Shown piece after piece: positions 8,493 through 30,987 of a DNA stretch of 64,000 nucleotides. Both the position numbers and the translations under genes were made by a program. The notes under the pieces are model-generated. The model did no database searches and had not been told where the DNA came from. It saw nothing but the letters and a program-made list of their open reading frames with translations. Each line of letters opens with the position of its first letter. Position 1 is the first letter of the stretch. Source of the stretch: Phytoseiulus persimilis (Eukaryota; Arthropoda; Arachnida; Mesostigmata; Phytoseiidae); contig CM075101.1 of assembly GCA_037576195.1 (NCBI GenBank), positions 11,284,001 to 11,348,000 on the forward strand, written 5' to 3'.

Positions 8493-10421
8493 CAAATCAT
8501 AGCTTTTTATAGTTGAACAATCCACACGATACTCAACACAAATTCTTCCGTTCCAATGCTCTCCGGTTCTGCAGTCGGTCTGACAGCTAGCTCACTTGAT
8601 TACAGCACTCGGGAATCCGAGGGCACAAAATGAAACGGGTGAGGTCTCATTTCGCAGTCATACTCTTTCAATCCGGTTTTGGGAACTCAGAAGACATCTC
8701 TGATAGAATCGTGCCGTCGTTTCAATGAATCATCTCGCCTGTTATCCAGTTATTTGCTGAATGTAGCGGGTGACTCGATCAACACACGTACAATATGTAA
8801 ACTCAGAGAGATCATTCCGAGCTGGCCTTCCGTTCTTTACTCTAGAGTTTCGTTTCAGTCCTGGACTTGTCATGGATGAGTTCAAGTGTGTGTGTGTGTG
8901 TGTGCGTTGCTTTAAAGATGCTCTATAAGTAGTTATTTGGAGCAAACGCGCATTTACAATCCTACGTCATTTTGAGATTGTTATGGAACGTGCGGGATCC
9001 GCGACCCGATCCGGACCAAGAGCTCGCTTCAGTTCTTAACGTTATTTGTCTACTCGTCAGTGGATATTTGAAGTGTGATCGTTCGGGAAAAAGTTTGCTC
9101 CAGCTTAGGCTCGCTCGTGCACGGGTGTTCCGGCTGTCGTCTGCCTCATCTCGCGAAAACCGTTGATTATCTTCCATATTCGTCGCGTCCTCCCTTTTTG
9201 ATGGAGTTGTCGTTGCATCAAACAATCCTTGTCTTTGAAGAACCTAGAACTCACTCCAACCCCTACGTTTTTTCGTCTCTTCGCCGACGGGAAACTTCCT
9301 TCCATGTTCGCGGGAGGGTTTTAAAAACCACAGACGCGGCTTCAGTTCTAGAATGGTTCGTTACAACTACGGACCATTGGTATCGAAATCAACGAGGTAC
9401 AGAACCTTTATGGTGATTGATTGGTTTCGGCGAACATCGAAGGAATCGTTAAAGACTACCTAAGCTCAACTGAGTCTCCTTCAAGTCCGTTCTATATTTC
9501 TCTTGTGGTCGCTAGTCCTGGGTGGAGTATTTGAGATGAAAGGGGAACTCAGAAGCCTTGGACCGTTGTTCCACTGTGCTCAGTACAAGCATGAATGTGG
9601 TGCTTGATAAATGCTCTTTATGTACATCAGATAATCGGATTCGAATAGCTTGGATTGGATCCGGAATTCATGCCAATCACTCCGAAGCCCTCCGATCCAA
9701 GCTCTCACAAAATATGTGAACAGACACGAGCAATGTCGAGTCCCCTGCTGATGACCAAATTATCACAAGACATGGAAGTCTGATTCCATGTTTCGGTTCA
9801 TTCGGGCTGCTCGCTGGCAACGAAGCCTTCCCGATTCCAAGGGCGACCTCAGAAGCTCGCCACACATTCTTCTGGCAGATCAGAGGGCATATTTCACTGC
9901 CACGAGCATTCTGCTATCGTATCGTTTTTGTCTGAGTGAGTTGTGAGTATGCAATGAAGTTTCATGAATGCATTCGAAACAATAGAGTTCTCTCAACGTC
10001 ATGGCTGGGCGTCGCGCGATCGCATTCCCCTTCTTCTCTCACCCCCGAACCGCTATATATTATCGTAACACACTCAAATCTGAAATGTGTTGTTTCTCTT
10101 GCAACGCGCGGCTGGTCATCTGCAGCTTACGCGGATCCATGAAGTATACACGAGTTTGCATGCTTAAAAGCGCGGATGGAACCTCGTCGTTTGAATCCTC
10201 CGCTAGAATAGATTCGAGTCCCACGACCGTTGTGTCCACGTGCGATGTCGGAGCTCCGTCTTGACCCGATTGTGCGCAGTTGTCGGTCATGCCAGCGACC
10301 TCGGTCACCGGGAATCGCGTGAACACTGCGTCTCTAGTGTCACGAAAAAGGACCTTTCGTATGATGCGCAGATGACAGACTAGGTAGCGATGAAACTCAT
10401 AGAGCACATCAGAGACGATGA
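8493..10421 (-). other. Probable otd 3'UTR and flank
   Basis: No coding exon with splice support was found on either strand. The only clear simple repeat is a GT run at 8886-8904. If the poly-A signal at 8492 is used, most of this segment is transcribed as the otd 3'UTR. Confidence 0.35.
8886..8904. repeat. GT dinucleotide microsatellite
   Basis: Nineteen bases of uninterrupted alternating GT, followed by CG. It lies in the presumed 3'UTR or downstream flank of otd. Confidence 0.9.
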
Positions 10422-20594
<10,173 letters not shown>

Positions 20595-23500
20595 GGCGTT
20601 TGAGTTTGCTGAACCCGCCCGGTTTCCTGTCAACGAAACGGGTAGAATATTCAGTGTCGACGAATCAAACAGCGATTCCCTGGACAGCTCACGATCAGTT
20701 TTTACGATCGCCGACTCACCGTCTTCGTTTATCGATGCGAAACTGTGCTGGAGTTCTCCAGGCAGTAATTTGGAAGGGAGTTCGAAACCCTCGTCACGTG
20801 GAGAATGCGGTGACGAAGAGAACGATGCGGGAGACACGGCAGGGGGTCCTTGGTTCGGGCCCCCGCGTAAAGGGGACGTCGCTCCGAAAGGCACCTCGAA
20901 TCCCAGTGTAGCCACGGCCCCTTCCAACAGTGACACTCGTGCACTTCAAGCAGAGACTCCGCTACGAACGTTCCCAATGGATGCGAGTGTTTCCCCCTCC
21001 TGGAAGAGAAATTCGTTTCGCTATTAAGTCTCATTCAATGTATGCACTCATATTGATGCAATTCTACCGGAGTAGCGGGGAGGGAACGACCCCATGAAAG
21101 TCTCGGGCTCAGAACTGAACTCCGCTCGGCTCGAGTCCCAGGCTCTAGATCGGACATCGGATCAAGGAGTGCGCGGAATCCAGCTCTGGCGTCGGCTATC
21201 AAGAGGAATCGGCGATGTATCGATCTCCGTTCGTTTGTTTCGTTTCAGCGTGGGACCGACGCAGCGATTCCGAGTCGGTTTTCTGACGATATGCCGCCGC
21301 TCCTGAACAATACGAGAAAACGTATTCGATACGCGCCGCATCGATAACGATTGATGTTTGGCTCGTTCAGAATTTCACCGCCAAGCGAGAAACTCCAATC
21401 TAGATCTCCGATCCAGCGTTTGTCCAAAGACCAATAATGAAGAAACAGTTGCCCCTTTCTCTGACGATAATCACGACCGTTGCCATCAATGATTCTCTAC
21501 GATATCGTGACGATTCTGGCATCGCGGAATTCCGCCCAGAGTTCCAGAACTTTGTTCGTCTGAGAATCTCATTGAGTTGAGGAACTGATTCGGGGTGGGT
21601 TGAAGCCACAACGGTTCTGAGAAAGCGGGAAAAACAATTGAAGACTTGGGAAATTTTTGGACTCGGTTCGGAATCCATAGGTCCCAGGTCCGAACATCGA
21701 TATAGGAAGTCATTCTCGGGGAATATATTCCATTGCCGAATGATGAATCAGTCCGAGGTCAGAGTACATCTCAAAGGAAGCCGGCAACGAACCGTTGAGT
21801 TACTGACTCCAGACTTGATTGTCAGAACCGTTACTTCGGTCCTCTCCGAAATCCCCAACTCTTTGAGCCCCTGGGAGATGGGGGAACCCAGAGTTTCTCG
21901 GTGGAACTTTTCCAATAGTGAGGGGCGACTCACGAGCGGAAACCATCAGCACAGGAATCAATGCTCGTATCCCTCGTGGTCAAGAGGCATCCATTTGGCC
22001 AGATCGTACGACCTCTGCCGTCCGCTCTGACTCAGCGCATTATTATTCTGGCTTGGAAGGCGCCGACATCGCTTTGCTGTGATTCCACTCGCAGCATTAT
22101 CAGAGCCACGCTCCAAAGAATATCACCGCACGCAAAAAAGGAGGTTTCCCGAACGCATTTTAGTGGAGCGGAGGCTTTCCGAACGGAGGGTGGCGAGGGT
22201 TTTCGATGGACTCCGACATGATTTGCCTCTGCTTGCTCGTTTCCGCAAATCCAGAGAAGTTCAGTTCGAGCCCGTTGTTGTCAGCTCGACACGGGAACTC
22301 GATTGCCGCTGAGCACAGCTTCCAACAAGCTCCACTATGGAAGCGCTTCTCGTGGCGGAGGATAGCTTCCTTCGGTTATCACGAGCGGAAACAGAGTTTC
22401 GAATATCGAGCGTCTTCGCCGATGTAATGTGCTCTGTTTTTACGCGGATTGCGATTCACGACTTTATAGCCATCGTGTGTCGACGAGAGATTATCTCCAA
22501 TTAGCTCGCAAAGTACTGAAGAGATTATAGACGACTGCGTCGCGTCGTGGAACGAAAAGCGGCTCCGTATTCGTTCTTTTAGAGTTGACGAGGCGGATGG
22601 ATTGCTGTCTCCAACGGCCTTCAACCTTTTGAGCCAGAAATACCGTAACAGAAGGGTCAAAACGGTGAGTTGCTGCAGAGGAATGCGATAGCTCGTCTGG
22701 GAGTAACATGAACGTTTGCGCCCACGGTTCCGAATCCAGACACGGCAGTTGCCCTGGTTCGGATGAGCGAGGATAGGGCTCGATCCGGGAAAAAATCTCA
22801 AAATATCGTCCCGTGAGTAATTGCTCAGGCTTCGAGCGATCCCCTCGTTGATTGACTGTTGCCCATGTCAGTGGAATAATGCCCAGTAGGAGAAGATTTC
22901 GGTCTTGTGCGAAGCGGTATGCGTAAGCAGCAGCTCAATCGAATGAGTTTGATTCTCTTAGCTCGAGAGCAATCATCTCACCCATGTGGGGAGCATTCGA
23001 CGGACAAACGCAGAACCATGGTCCAGAGCTTCGCTGTCGAGCTTGAAATCTCTTCAAATCTGTCCACGAATCGGGAGAACCAGCTATGGCCACGTAGAAG
23101 ACCGTGATGTGGTCAGGGTTCCTTACGACGATAACCTACAGCTTGGCTCGCTTTCACTGGATGCAGTGTTCGGGTCCAAGAACGTCAACAAGGGTTTAAA
23201 TGTGACAATCGAAGGAATCTGTGATCGAACAACACCGAATTCCGATCAAAGCTACCTGAGCTATGCGGAAGCAGATCACAGCAGTGTTCATAGATCTTCA
23301 GACGGATCGGCGAGAATCCCATGGCGCCGATGTCGGCCAACACTCGTTTTTCAGTTACATCCAGCAAGCATTCGTTTCTCGTTTGATAGTGTGGAAGCTC
23401 TGCGCTTCGGCCGTTCCTGGATTCGGAGGAATAACGCTCGATGCCCGTCAGTGGGAGGTGAAAGGGGGGGTCGGAGATCCGGCGGGCCGCTCGAGGTTTC

Positions 23501-26160
23501 CAACTCACGCGCGCCTGAGCTCAAAATCTAATATGGAGGGAACGGGCTTCAACTCACAAACACTGCCCCTCCTCGCAGAAGCCCTTCCCTGTATTGAAAT
23601 GGACAGCGAACACGCATCATCCGATTCAGACAAATCCTCGAGAAAGAAGCACTGTTGATCACACCGCACTCGCGTCTCAAGTGTCACTTATCAACACACT
23701 CGCGCCGATGGTCCACAGCAACATTTTAGTGAAAATTCGGAACCGCGCAAGGCCTCTTCTAAGGCGCCCTCTCCTTCGAATTTTTCGCGCTTTCTTCTTC
23801 GCTTACGTTCCAAGAATTTTCTCTTCTTCCATTCCCACAATCCGGTCAGCGCGCGCCGCTCTGCCCGTCATCGGAAAGTTTAAGGAAACGCTTCGCGCTG
23901 AAGTTCCCGGGAAATTCAATGAGCCTTCGCTTGGTCGCAGCTGGACAACAAATCACATGAATTAGAAAAATCGATGACAACAAGGAAACCAACGTGAACC
24001 GCGAGAAATACGAGCGTCGGCTCAGTGCGAAGCGTAAGAGGAACGTGCAGCATTTCGGTGACAGATGTCTAACTCCCGATTTATTCTGAACAGTCACCGG
24101 ACTTGAGATCACGAGAGACGCCCCACGAATCCTCACACCATCGTAGGAAAATCGAGCGCGTCAACTTGACCACAACAAGCAACGACTGGAAGATTTAATG
24201 TTCGCTTCCCGATCTGACGTGACTGAGGGAACGAGGAGGCGTTCCCCGATGAGAGTCTCGAACCCTTTCGTGTTTCCCCGTGCTCCTCACTACATTCAGC
24301 AACTTTTTCCGCCGATCTCGATTCCCTCATCAACAGGCAGAAATCTCTCGAGACGGCGGGAACAGTGGAACGAGTTGTGCTTGCTCCACTCGTCGATCGA
24401 GCATCGCGGCTCATCCCTCAGCCTATGCATGCTTTCGGCCTCTCTCCGGCGCCAGCTGTGTTTTTTGCATGGTTCGAAAAAGACCACACCCGAGGACGAT
24501 CTCGAAACCTCGCATGGACTCCGTCTTTTCGGGTCGACACAGTGTCCTCCGAGGCTCATTTGGATCCTCTTCCATGGCCGGCGTTCGAGTCTCTTCATCA
24601 ATCTGACGACAGCGGTCAACGGTCGATTGGGGAGCCGTTTCGACTCCACGCCGCACTCGGACGGAATTCGGTTTTCCCGCAAGCTGTTGATCTCAATTCG
24701 GATTTCAGAGAGTGCGCTAAGAGCTGAGCGAAATGCGATTCCGCTGAAGCGTTTCATAAATATGGCGGCACGCTCGATCGAATGACCTCGTTGCAGAACT
24801 TTTCCACAAGGGCTTGCTTTCGTAATGGCCCGCGTAAGCGCCCGTAAGCTCGTACGAGCACACCTTCCACATTCGTGGGCGGACGACGCCATTCCTCAGG
24901 TAGTGGACGTCGTCCTCCAAGAGCGGATTAAAAGTTCGCTCCCAGCGTTCTATCGTGGCTTTCCGAATTCATCGAGGCCACAACAGACATCGTGGACGCA
25001 TTGAGCTCTGTCGCATGCAGCTCGGCGAACTTCCTCGTCGCAGTTAGATGAGGTGCGTGAGGATAACGCGTACCCAGTGGATCGAGCATCTGATGAGATC
25101 TCCGCCTCGTCAGTCTGTCTATCCGTCAGGGCCAGAGACGCGTCCAGTTCAAAGCCATCAGGGAGTCGGATGTTTTCTGACTCGAAATTCGAACGTTGGC
25201 GTCCGAAATCAATTCCTTGTTGCTCGCAACCGCCGTCGTCGCTGATCTCACTCCTGCGCCCTCCCGCCTTCCACCGCCTCGTAAGCGGCAATCGCGGTCT
25301 GTGGTGCAGCTATTCCAAAACCAGATTTCGGTCGTCCACGACCCAATCCGGCGTTTGCCGCAGCTGTTGGTTCGGAAACGGCCGTCTCGTCGGATACAGC
25401 CCAGCGTGCCGAGCTCCACTTCATGTGACTCCATGGGTTCCATGCATGGGGTTCGAATGCGAGAAGTTCTTCCGTGCTCTTCGTTGGGGGGAGCATGCGA
25501 CGCAACGAAGGTCACGTGGTCCGAACGAGCTCGCACGGAACGCGATCGAATTCGTTTAGCTGTGTGAATTCGCGGAATGAGGAATGTTTACAAATGCGTA
25601 TCGGGCCTACAAGCCGTATCTGATATTACAGGTAAGCTCATGGGTCGCAGCCTATCGCTATTCGCCTTAGGCTAATTCTGAGCCCAGTCACACAGAATGG
25701 TCGGTGAGCGGCTAGCACGCCTATGCAGCGGCGATCACCCATCAAACAGACAGGAGGGTGATGTGTTTAGAGATCCCAGAGCGGGACTCCCAGAATCGGG
25801 GGACGACAAGCTGGCTGGCTGGCTCGAGATGTGAAGGGTTCACATGCGCTCGTGGTTCTCCCTACCTTCCCTAAATCAGAAGCTGCTGCGACGGCGTTCC
25901 TGCGACCACCGTACACTCGCCCTCGATCCGATCTCTATGCACGATCCAATAATTTGATCGTAAGTGCATGCGAGCACGATATAAACGCCAGGCATCACTC
26001 AACGAATTCTTCGTAGCTTCGGATCTTGAAACAGCCAACAGTTGCCACGTCTCCGGGTCCCGAGGTGATTCGACTCTCGGGTGCGTTCGTTCATACTCTT
26101 GTTGCGAACATTCGATTCGGAACGAACACCGAGAACGCCCTCGAAACGGACAATCTCGCG
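20595..26160. other. Upstream flank of otd, no certain gene
   Basis: The first ~350 bases are probably the otd 5'UTR or first exon. Further right, open frames occur on both strands (22801-22379 minus, 22986-23531 plus, 24892-24296 minus, 24198-24785 plus), but none shows a recognisable domain plus matching splice sites. This may be otd regulatory DNA, parts of unrecognised genes, or decayed transposons. Confidence 0.3.
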
Positions 26161-26190
26161 CGCCGCGCTTCATAGTTGATCTTGGATCTC

Positions 26191-26510
26191 GATTCGAGCT
26201 CCGATAGAGGGCTGGAAATACTTGCCGATCAAATTGAGGAAACCTCTTGGAACCAGCTCAAACGGTCATCGCCGCTCAGCCGCAGCCATTGATTGGATAC
26301 GAGTCCGTTGAGAAAGCATCCGTTTGCGTCGATTTCTCCAAGCGGCTCGCCTCACAGGATCTCTCCCCGAGCTTCTTCAGTGAACACGCTCCGAGCACTT
26401 CCGCTCCAAACTCCGAGACTCTCCTCGTTCCAGATGATGCACCACTTCTACGCAGAAACACCGCGAGCACTGTACGGCACTCGAAAACACTCAAGAGCAC
26501 CGGGAACTGA
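26191..26510 (+). CDS. Possible coding exons, function unknown
   Basis: Two short plus-strand stretches look coding. One follows a TTCATAG acceptor near 26175 and reads LDLDSSSDRGLEILADQIEE. The other, in a different frame (26247-26510), reads IAAQPQPLIGYESVEK and ends LKSTGN before a stop. A frame change between them would need an intron that I could not place. Both are Ser-rich and acidic, and neither is a known domain. Confidence 0.22.
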
Positions 26511-27240
26511 AGCAAGCGTTATCAGTTATTCCGAGAGAGCTCCATCGTGGTTCGACTCCTTTCCAATCCTGGATCCCTCCGGGGCGGATTCGGTAAAGCC
26601 CGGCTCCGGTTGGGTGGAATCCGTGCAGGCGGAAGGTATTCTTGGATCCCCGGCTGTTTCTCAATCGTGCCACTCGCTGTCTCGGACAAACTCGGGAATC
26701 CGCGAGATACTTCCACCTGGCACGCGAAACGTTGCAGTTCCGGTCGACGGAATCGAGTCCTCCTCATTCGCCTCCCGCCGTCAGACACGAACTCGCGCTC
26801 GGCACGCACGACGCTGGCACGCACGATGCACACACGCACGACGCACACACGGCCAATTGCACTCCAGCTCGAATCGTCACGTCGGCTCCCAATGCTTGCT
26901 CGCTGTGTGCTTCTCCCGGAGCGTGGGCCCACAACGAAACGAGCCGCTACGCAGTCCCCACAACCAGCAGCGAAACACAGGCAGGCCAACCGTCTTTCGG
27001 GGCCCTGCGGAACGCGTTCCCACTCGCCGAAGAAAGACTTCAGGGGCGGGCTCCGGGTACGATTGGCTGAGCGAACGGCGAGCCCCGCCTTCCGAGGGGG
27101 AGCCTCATAATGAAACGAATTTCGAACTGTTTCTCCCCCCCCAGCAACCGGCCAACCCGGGCGGGATAGCGCGAGAGGAGGGGAAGGAGCGATCCATCGC
27201 TCGTTCTACCGACCATCCGGGCGACACAGCAAGTAACTAA
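26511..27240. other. GC-rich, stop-poor segment, coding status unclear
   Basis: Three plus frames and one minus frame are open together over several hundred bases (for example 26293-27240 plus, 315 codons from a TTG). Simultaneous opening in several frames points to C-rich composition as the cause. A CACGCACGA/CACACACG low-complexity run lies at about 26812-26852. I would not call a gene from length alone. Confidence 0.3.
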
Positions 27241-30200
27241 AAAGGCAAGCAGGCTTCGTTTTTGGTTGCTCGGCTATGGATTGTCGCGTAAAAAGTGCTG
27301 ACTCAAGCGTTCGAACCCGGAGTCCACGCGAAACGTCGTGGTCGGATCAACCGACCGAGGGCACGCTTGTCATTGGGAACGCGACGTCGGCACGGGAATT
27401 CCCCCAAGGAGGATTATTCCCTCATCGTCGATCAACCTATAGAGCTGGAGTTCTTCATTGAACTCGCGGCATTTCCTGTTCATATTCTAGGATGGAATCG
27501 GGGAATTAATCTCCGACCACGATCCGGACCCGTCCATTGTTTGAAGCCAGTTCTGTCACTACCTCCCGATCCTCGGTTCCAGCAGGCTGAGGTCGCAGTT
27601 TCTGCTTTCGAGACCCAGATAGCGACCGATTTACAAAGATTTGACTCCCTTTCCTTGGAAAACCAGAGGTTTCCGACCTTGTTTCCGCAGATTTGACGGC
27701 CGGCATGCGCTTCGGTTGCTCTGAATGGCTTCATCAACAGCCTTTGGGAACGCGTCGGTTCGCATCTCCAACCGGAGAGAAATTTCGATAAAAAAAACTT
27801 GCGAATTCCGCAACCATAGAATACATTTGAAAGCATCTCACTCGCGATGTCCCGGGAGTTCTGATCTTCGACTGTCTGATGACTTCAACGACGGGGAGCG
27901 GAGAGCGGACGAGTATACGCAGCTTATGCACGGCTTAGGATTACGAAATCAAACACTACAGCGGCAACAACCGACGCCCCATATATTGATCCACGGATTT
28001 ATGAAGGGGAAGAAAGATGGGAATTGTTAGTTACTCGGCAGAGGAGTCAATGGCTAAGTGGTGTTCGTGTTTTCCGGGTGATAATTTACTTCTGGGCTGC
28101 GATCGAGTTGACAGAAACGACGGCTCGCCTTCCACCGCTCCTGCGATTTGGAAAAGGAGCAGTAGAGCCCCACTTGTGGAGAGAAGGTTTTTTTTTCTCA
28201 TCGGAATGTTATTTGGAAACTTTCTCCGATCGTTTCGGTGGTGAGATAATCTTTATGAAATGCTCACATCAACAAATCGCTTGTTGCGCTTTCCACTCAA
28301 TTAAGAGATTCACATACACCGCACACTGAAGAAGCCGATGGAAAGCGACGGGCGGATTAGGATTTAACCAATAACCTCCCTGCATCAACAGTGACCTGGT
28401 AGCTGATCCGAAAAGGAAGAGCGGACGGGAATCGATCATCGGAATCATACGTTTTTGATCGTGCCGTAGCTGAAACTCCGACCAGTGATGCGATCGCCCA
28501 GAATCAAGTCGGACATTTTGACTGAAATCCAGGTGCTCACCCGCAGCGGTCGTCGAGCGAAACTGTCTGCTCCAAACAGCACCGCATCCTAATCCCCCTC
28601 GTCGGGAGCTTCACGTCAGCCGGAGCTATTTTACTGCACGGAACTCCCGAAAACGTACCTCGCTCTCGGGAAGTCGTCCTACAAGCGTCAGCGCGAGCTC
28701 GTTATTGCCCGAAAGTGTTCGAAAAGGGGGGAAGTTTGCGATGAGCGAGGGGCAGGGAGTGATTGCGAGCCAGCTGACTCGTGAGCGAAGTGTTTGCAAA
28801 CCTCAAACATTCAGCTCGACTGAGCGCGACGGTTTGCCTCGACGGTTCATATAGGGTGTTCGCCGATATGAAAGCGCAGCGACGAATCGACATAGTGGTC
28901 TGATTCTTTTGAAATTGCTTTCGAGCACCACCAGAAGAACCTCTTCACCCTGGCCGCTCACTCACCAACAACAATACGACCATCAATACACATATACCTC
29001 ATATTGCAATCGTAGCCTCGCAGTGATGAAGCACTTGTCCACAGCCTGCACCCCTGTCTCGACGAAGCAACGATTGCAATCCGAGATGAGACCTGGCAGA
29101 GAAGAGTTCCACGATTCTCGTCTTCTGGAGGTGAGAGGTGATTCCCGAATTTCCAGAGAAAGCCCGGAACAGCGGCGAGTTTCTCCTCCGCCTCGGACAG
29201 ACGAGAAAACACGACCAGCTCCGAGCAGAGGACAGCCGTCATGTGTACACATCTGTCTTCGCCCCTCCGCATCGGGAACATCGTCAGGCAATATTTGACA
29301 CCCCCACGAAAAGTCAACTCTGTGACTCGTCGGCTGGTGACTTGTCGGCTGAGCGAGACTGCCCCTCAGTATTGAGGTTTCCACATCGTTCTTCTCTGAG
29401 TGTGCGGTAAAGTGAGCGGTGCGGCCTCTATCAGGCCATCTCCTCACCGCAAAATGTGCGGCCCATCGTCGTGGCTTGAGACCCAATCCCTAAAGCAAGC
29501 GCGAAGGCACGTTCGCTGCTTTTCGCTTCGAGCTCCCGAAGGTATCTCTCGGCCTCATCTGTTTGCAGGCAGCCAAAACTGAAGAACGACGACAAACCAA
29601 GCGAGAAGCTATCCCGAACAACCGCAACCGAGCAGGCAGTCAGGTAAGGGAGCGACTGAGATGGCCGCCCGACGTCACGACGACAAGCGCTACATTTCAG
29701 CGGGGAAGCTAAATGATTCTCCTAATCGCATTTGTGAAGCGATGACCATCAACGACGGCGAAGTCTGCGACGGGAGCCTGCAAACCCTCCCGCTCAGGAA
29801 TCAATGAGCCCCGTCGGGAAATTCGTTGATTGCCGGATTGGCTTTCGTCCAGGTATCCTCACCAAAGGCTGTTCCGCTCAGGACCCCCGGCGGTCTCCTG
29901 GCCCCGACCAGAGGCTGCCGCACGAGGTGGAAACCATCCTCGGAGCGGAAATCGGGCTCTGAGTTCCTTCAGCTAGGATAAACTCTCACTGCATGGCATC
30001 GTCGATGACAATCCGCATCCCAGACAAATGGTTGCGTTGCACGACGCGCCCGGTGGCCTCAGTGCACGACGGCTCGGCGACAACAAACATTTAAGTGTTT
30101 TTTTAGAAGGCTCAGAAGCTCTCTCAGTTGAAAGCTTTAGTTAGGCACCGATGCACGCATGTGCACTGATGTGCAAAGAGGAGGATATCGATATCAACAA

Positions 30201-30528
30201 TGGAGTCACACAACTTAAGACCGCAAGCAATCTGGAAGATTGGCCTCGGACCAAAACACAGAAGGCCAGACACAGCATCGGCGACCGGGCACGGCAGATG
30301 AAAGAAAAGAAAAAAAAAAACGAGAAAAACCTCCGATCCAACTGCTCCCAACTGCCAGATGGCCTCAAGAGTCTTCCCTATGAACGCCGGCGGCGGCAGC
30401 GGTGGAGAGAGAGAGCTTTGTGCGGTCGGGGCCGGGGGACCTGTTTAAGTGGACGGTCTTGCAAGCAAACTTCTATTTCGAAGCCGACACAAATATTTCC
30501 CCTCGCAAATGAAAACCCTAATCTCTTA
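27241..30528. other. Stretch without a supported gene
   Basis: Only short or composition-driven frames occur. A minus frame 29486-28983 and plus frames near 28909-29582 overlap each other and lack recognisable products. Runs of A or T appear at 28188-28197 and 30308-30317. Part of this may be introns or UTR of flanking genes. Confidence 0.3.
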
Positions 30529-30951
30529 CTAACAACTGCTGCTGCGGCCAACCACGGATCCAACGAATCCCGCATCCCTGTCTCCAATCCCAACTCCGGT
30601 TTCGTTCGGAATCTGGAAAGAGTCCATTCTGAGCGCCAGGTGACCATTCGCTCCATGGCAAGCCCTAATCGATTGGCTTGCAAACAACAATAATTCATCC
30701 CACAGCGGGGGTTTGCTAAGCGACGCCGACCGAGGAGATTTCCTAGTGGCGTATCTTCGCTCCGAGTTGGTCGCCACGTCCCGTTCGGGTTTCCGCCGGA
30801 GGCGCGTCGGTCGGGGTGGGTCCACCAGACGTCTTTTGCTGGGATCGGGCATCTTCCGAAACTGAGTCTGACCGAGGCAACAGATGAGGAACAGGGGGAC
30901 AGCCAACGAGACAACGATCAGCGCGCAGAACACGAAGTACGGTCCCGACAT
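30529..30951 (-). CDS. Small single-pass membrane protein, unidentified
   Basis: From ATG at 30951 (CGCGAAATG, purine at -3) the frame gives 140 residues. A hydrophobic helix occupies residues 5-25 (FVFCALIVVSLAVPLFLICC), followed by a strongly basic Arg/Lys/Pro-rich stretch (FRKMPDPSKRR onward), consistent with a type III or signal-anchored topology. The frame is open further upstream, so the helix may instead be an internal segment of a larger spliced protein with residues NAPIDPDVVRE before it. The last ~50 residues look less coding and may be intron. No family recognised. Confidence 0.4.
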   Translation of the reverse strand: MSGPYFVFCALIVVSLAVPLFLICCLGQTQFRKMPDPSKRRLVDPPRPTRLRRKPERDVATNSERRYATRKSPRSASLSKPPLWDELLLFASQSIRACHGANGHLALRMDSFQIPNETGVGIGDRDAGFVGSVVGRSSSC

Positions 30952-30987
30952 TTCGCGGACGACATCGGGATCGATGGGTGCATTCAA

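Noticed and set aside
23263..23460. AVFIDLQ-like segment resembling the first catalytic motif of non-LTR reverse transcriptases.
   Set aside because: No second motif (the YADD-type box) or endonuclease domain was found nearby in any frame.
26293..27240. A 315-codon plus frame starting at TTG.
   Set aside because: Several other frames, including one on the minus strand, are open over the same GC-rich block, so its openness reflects composition. It has no ATG start and no domain.
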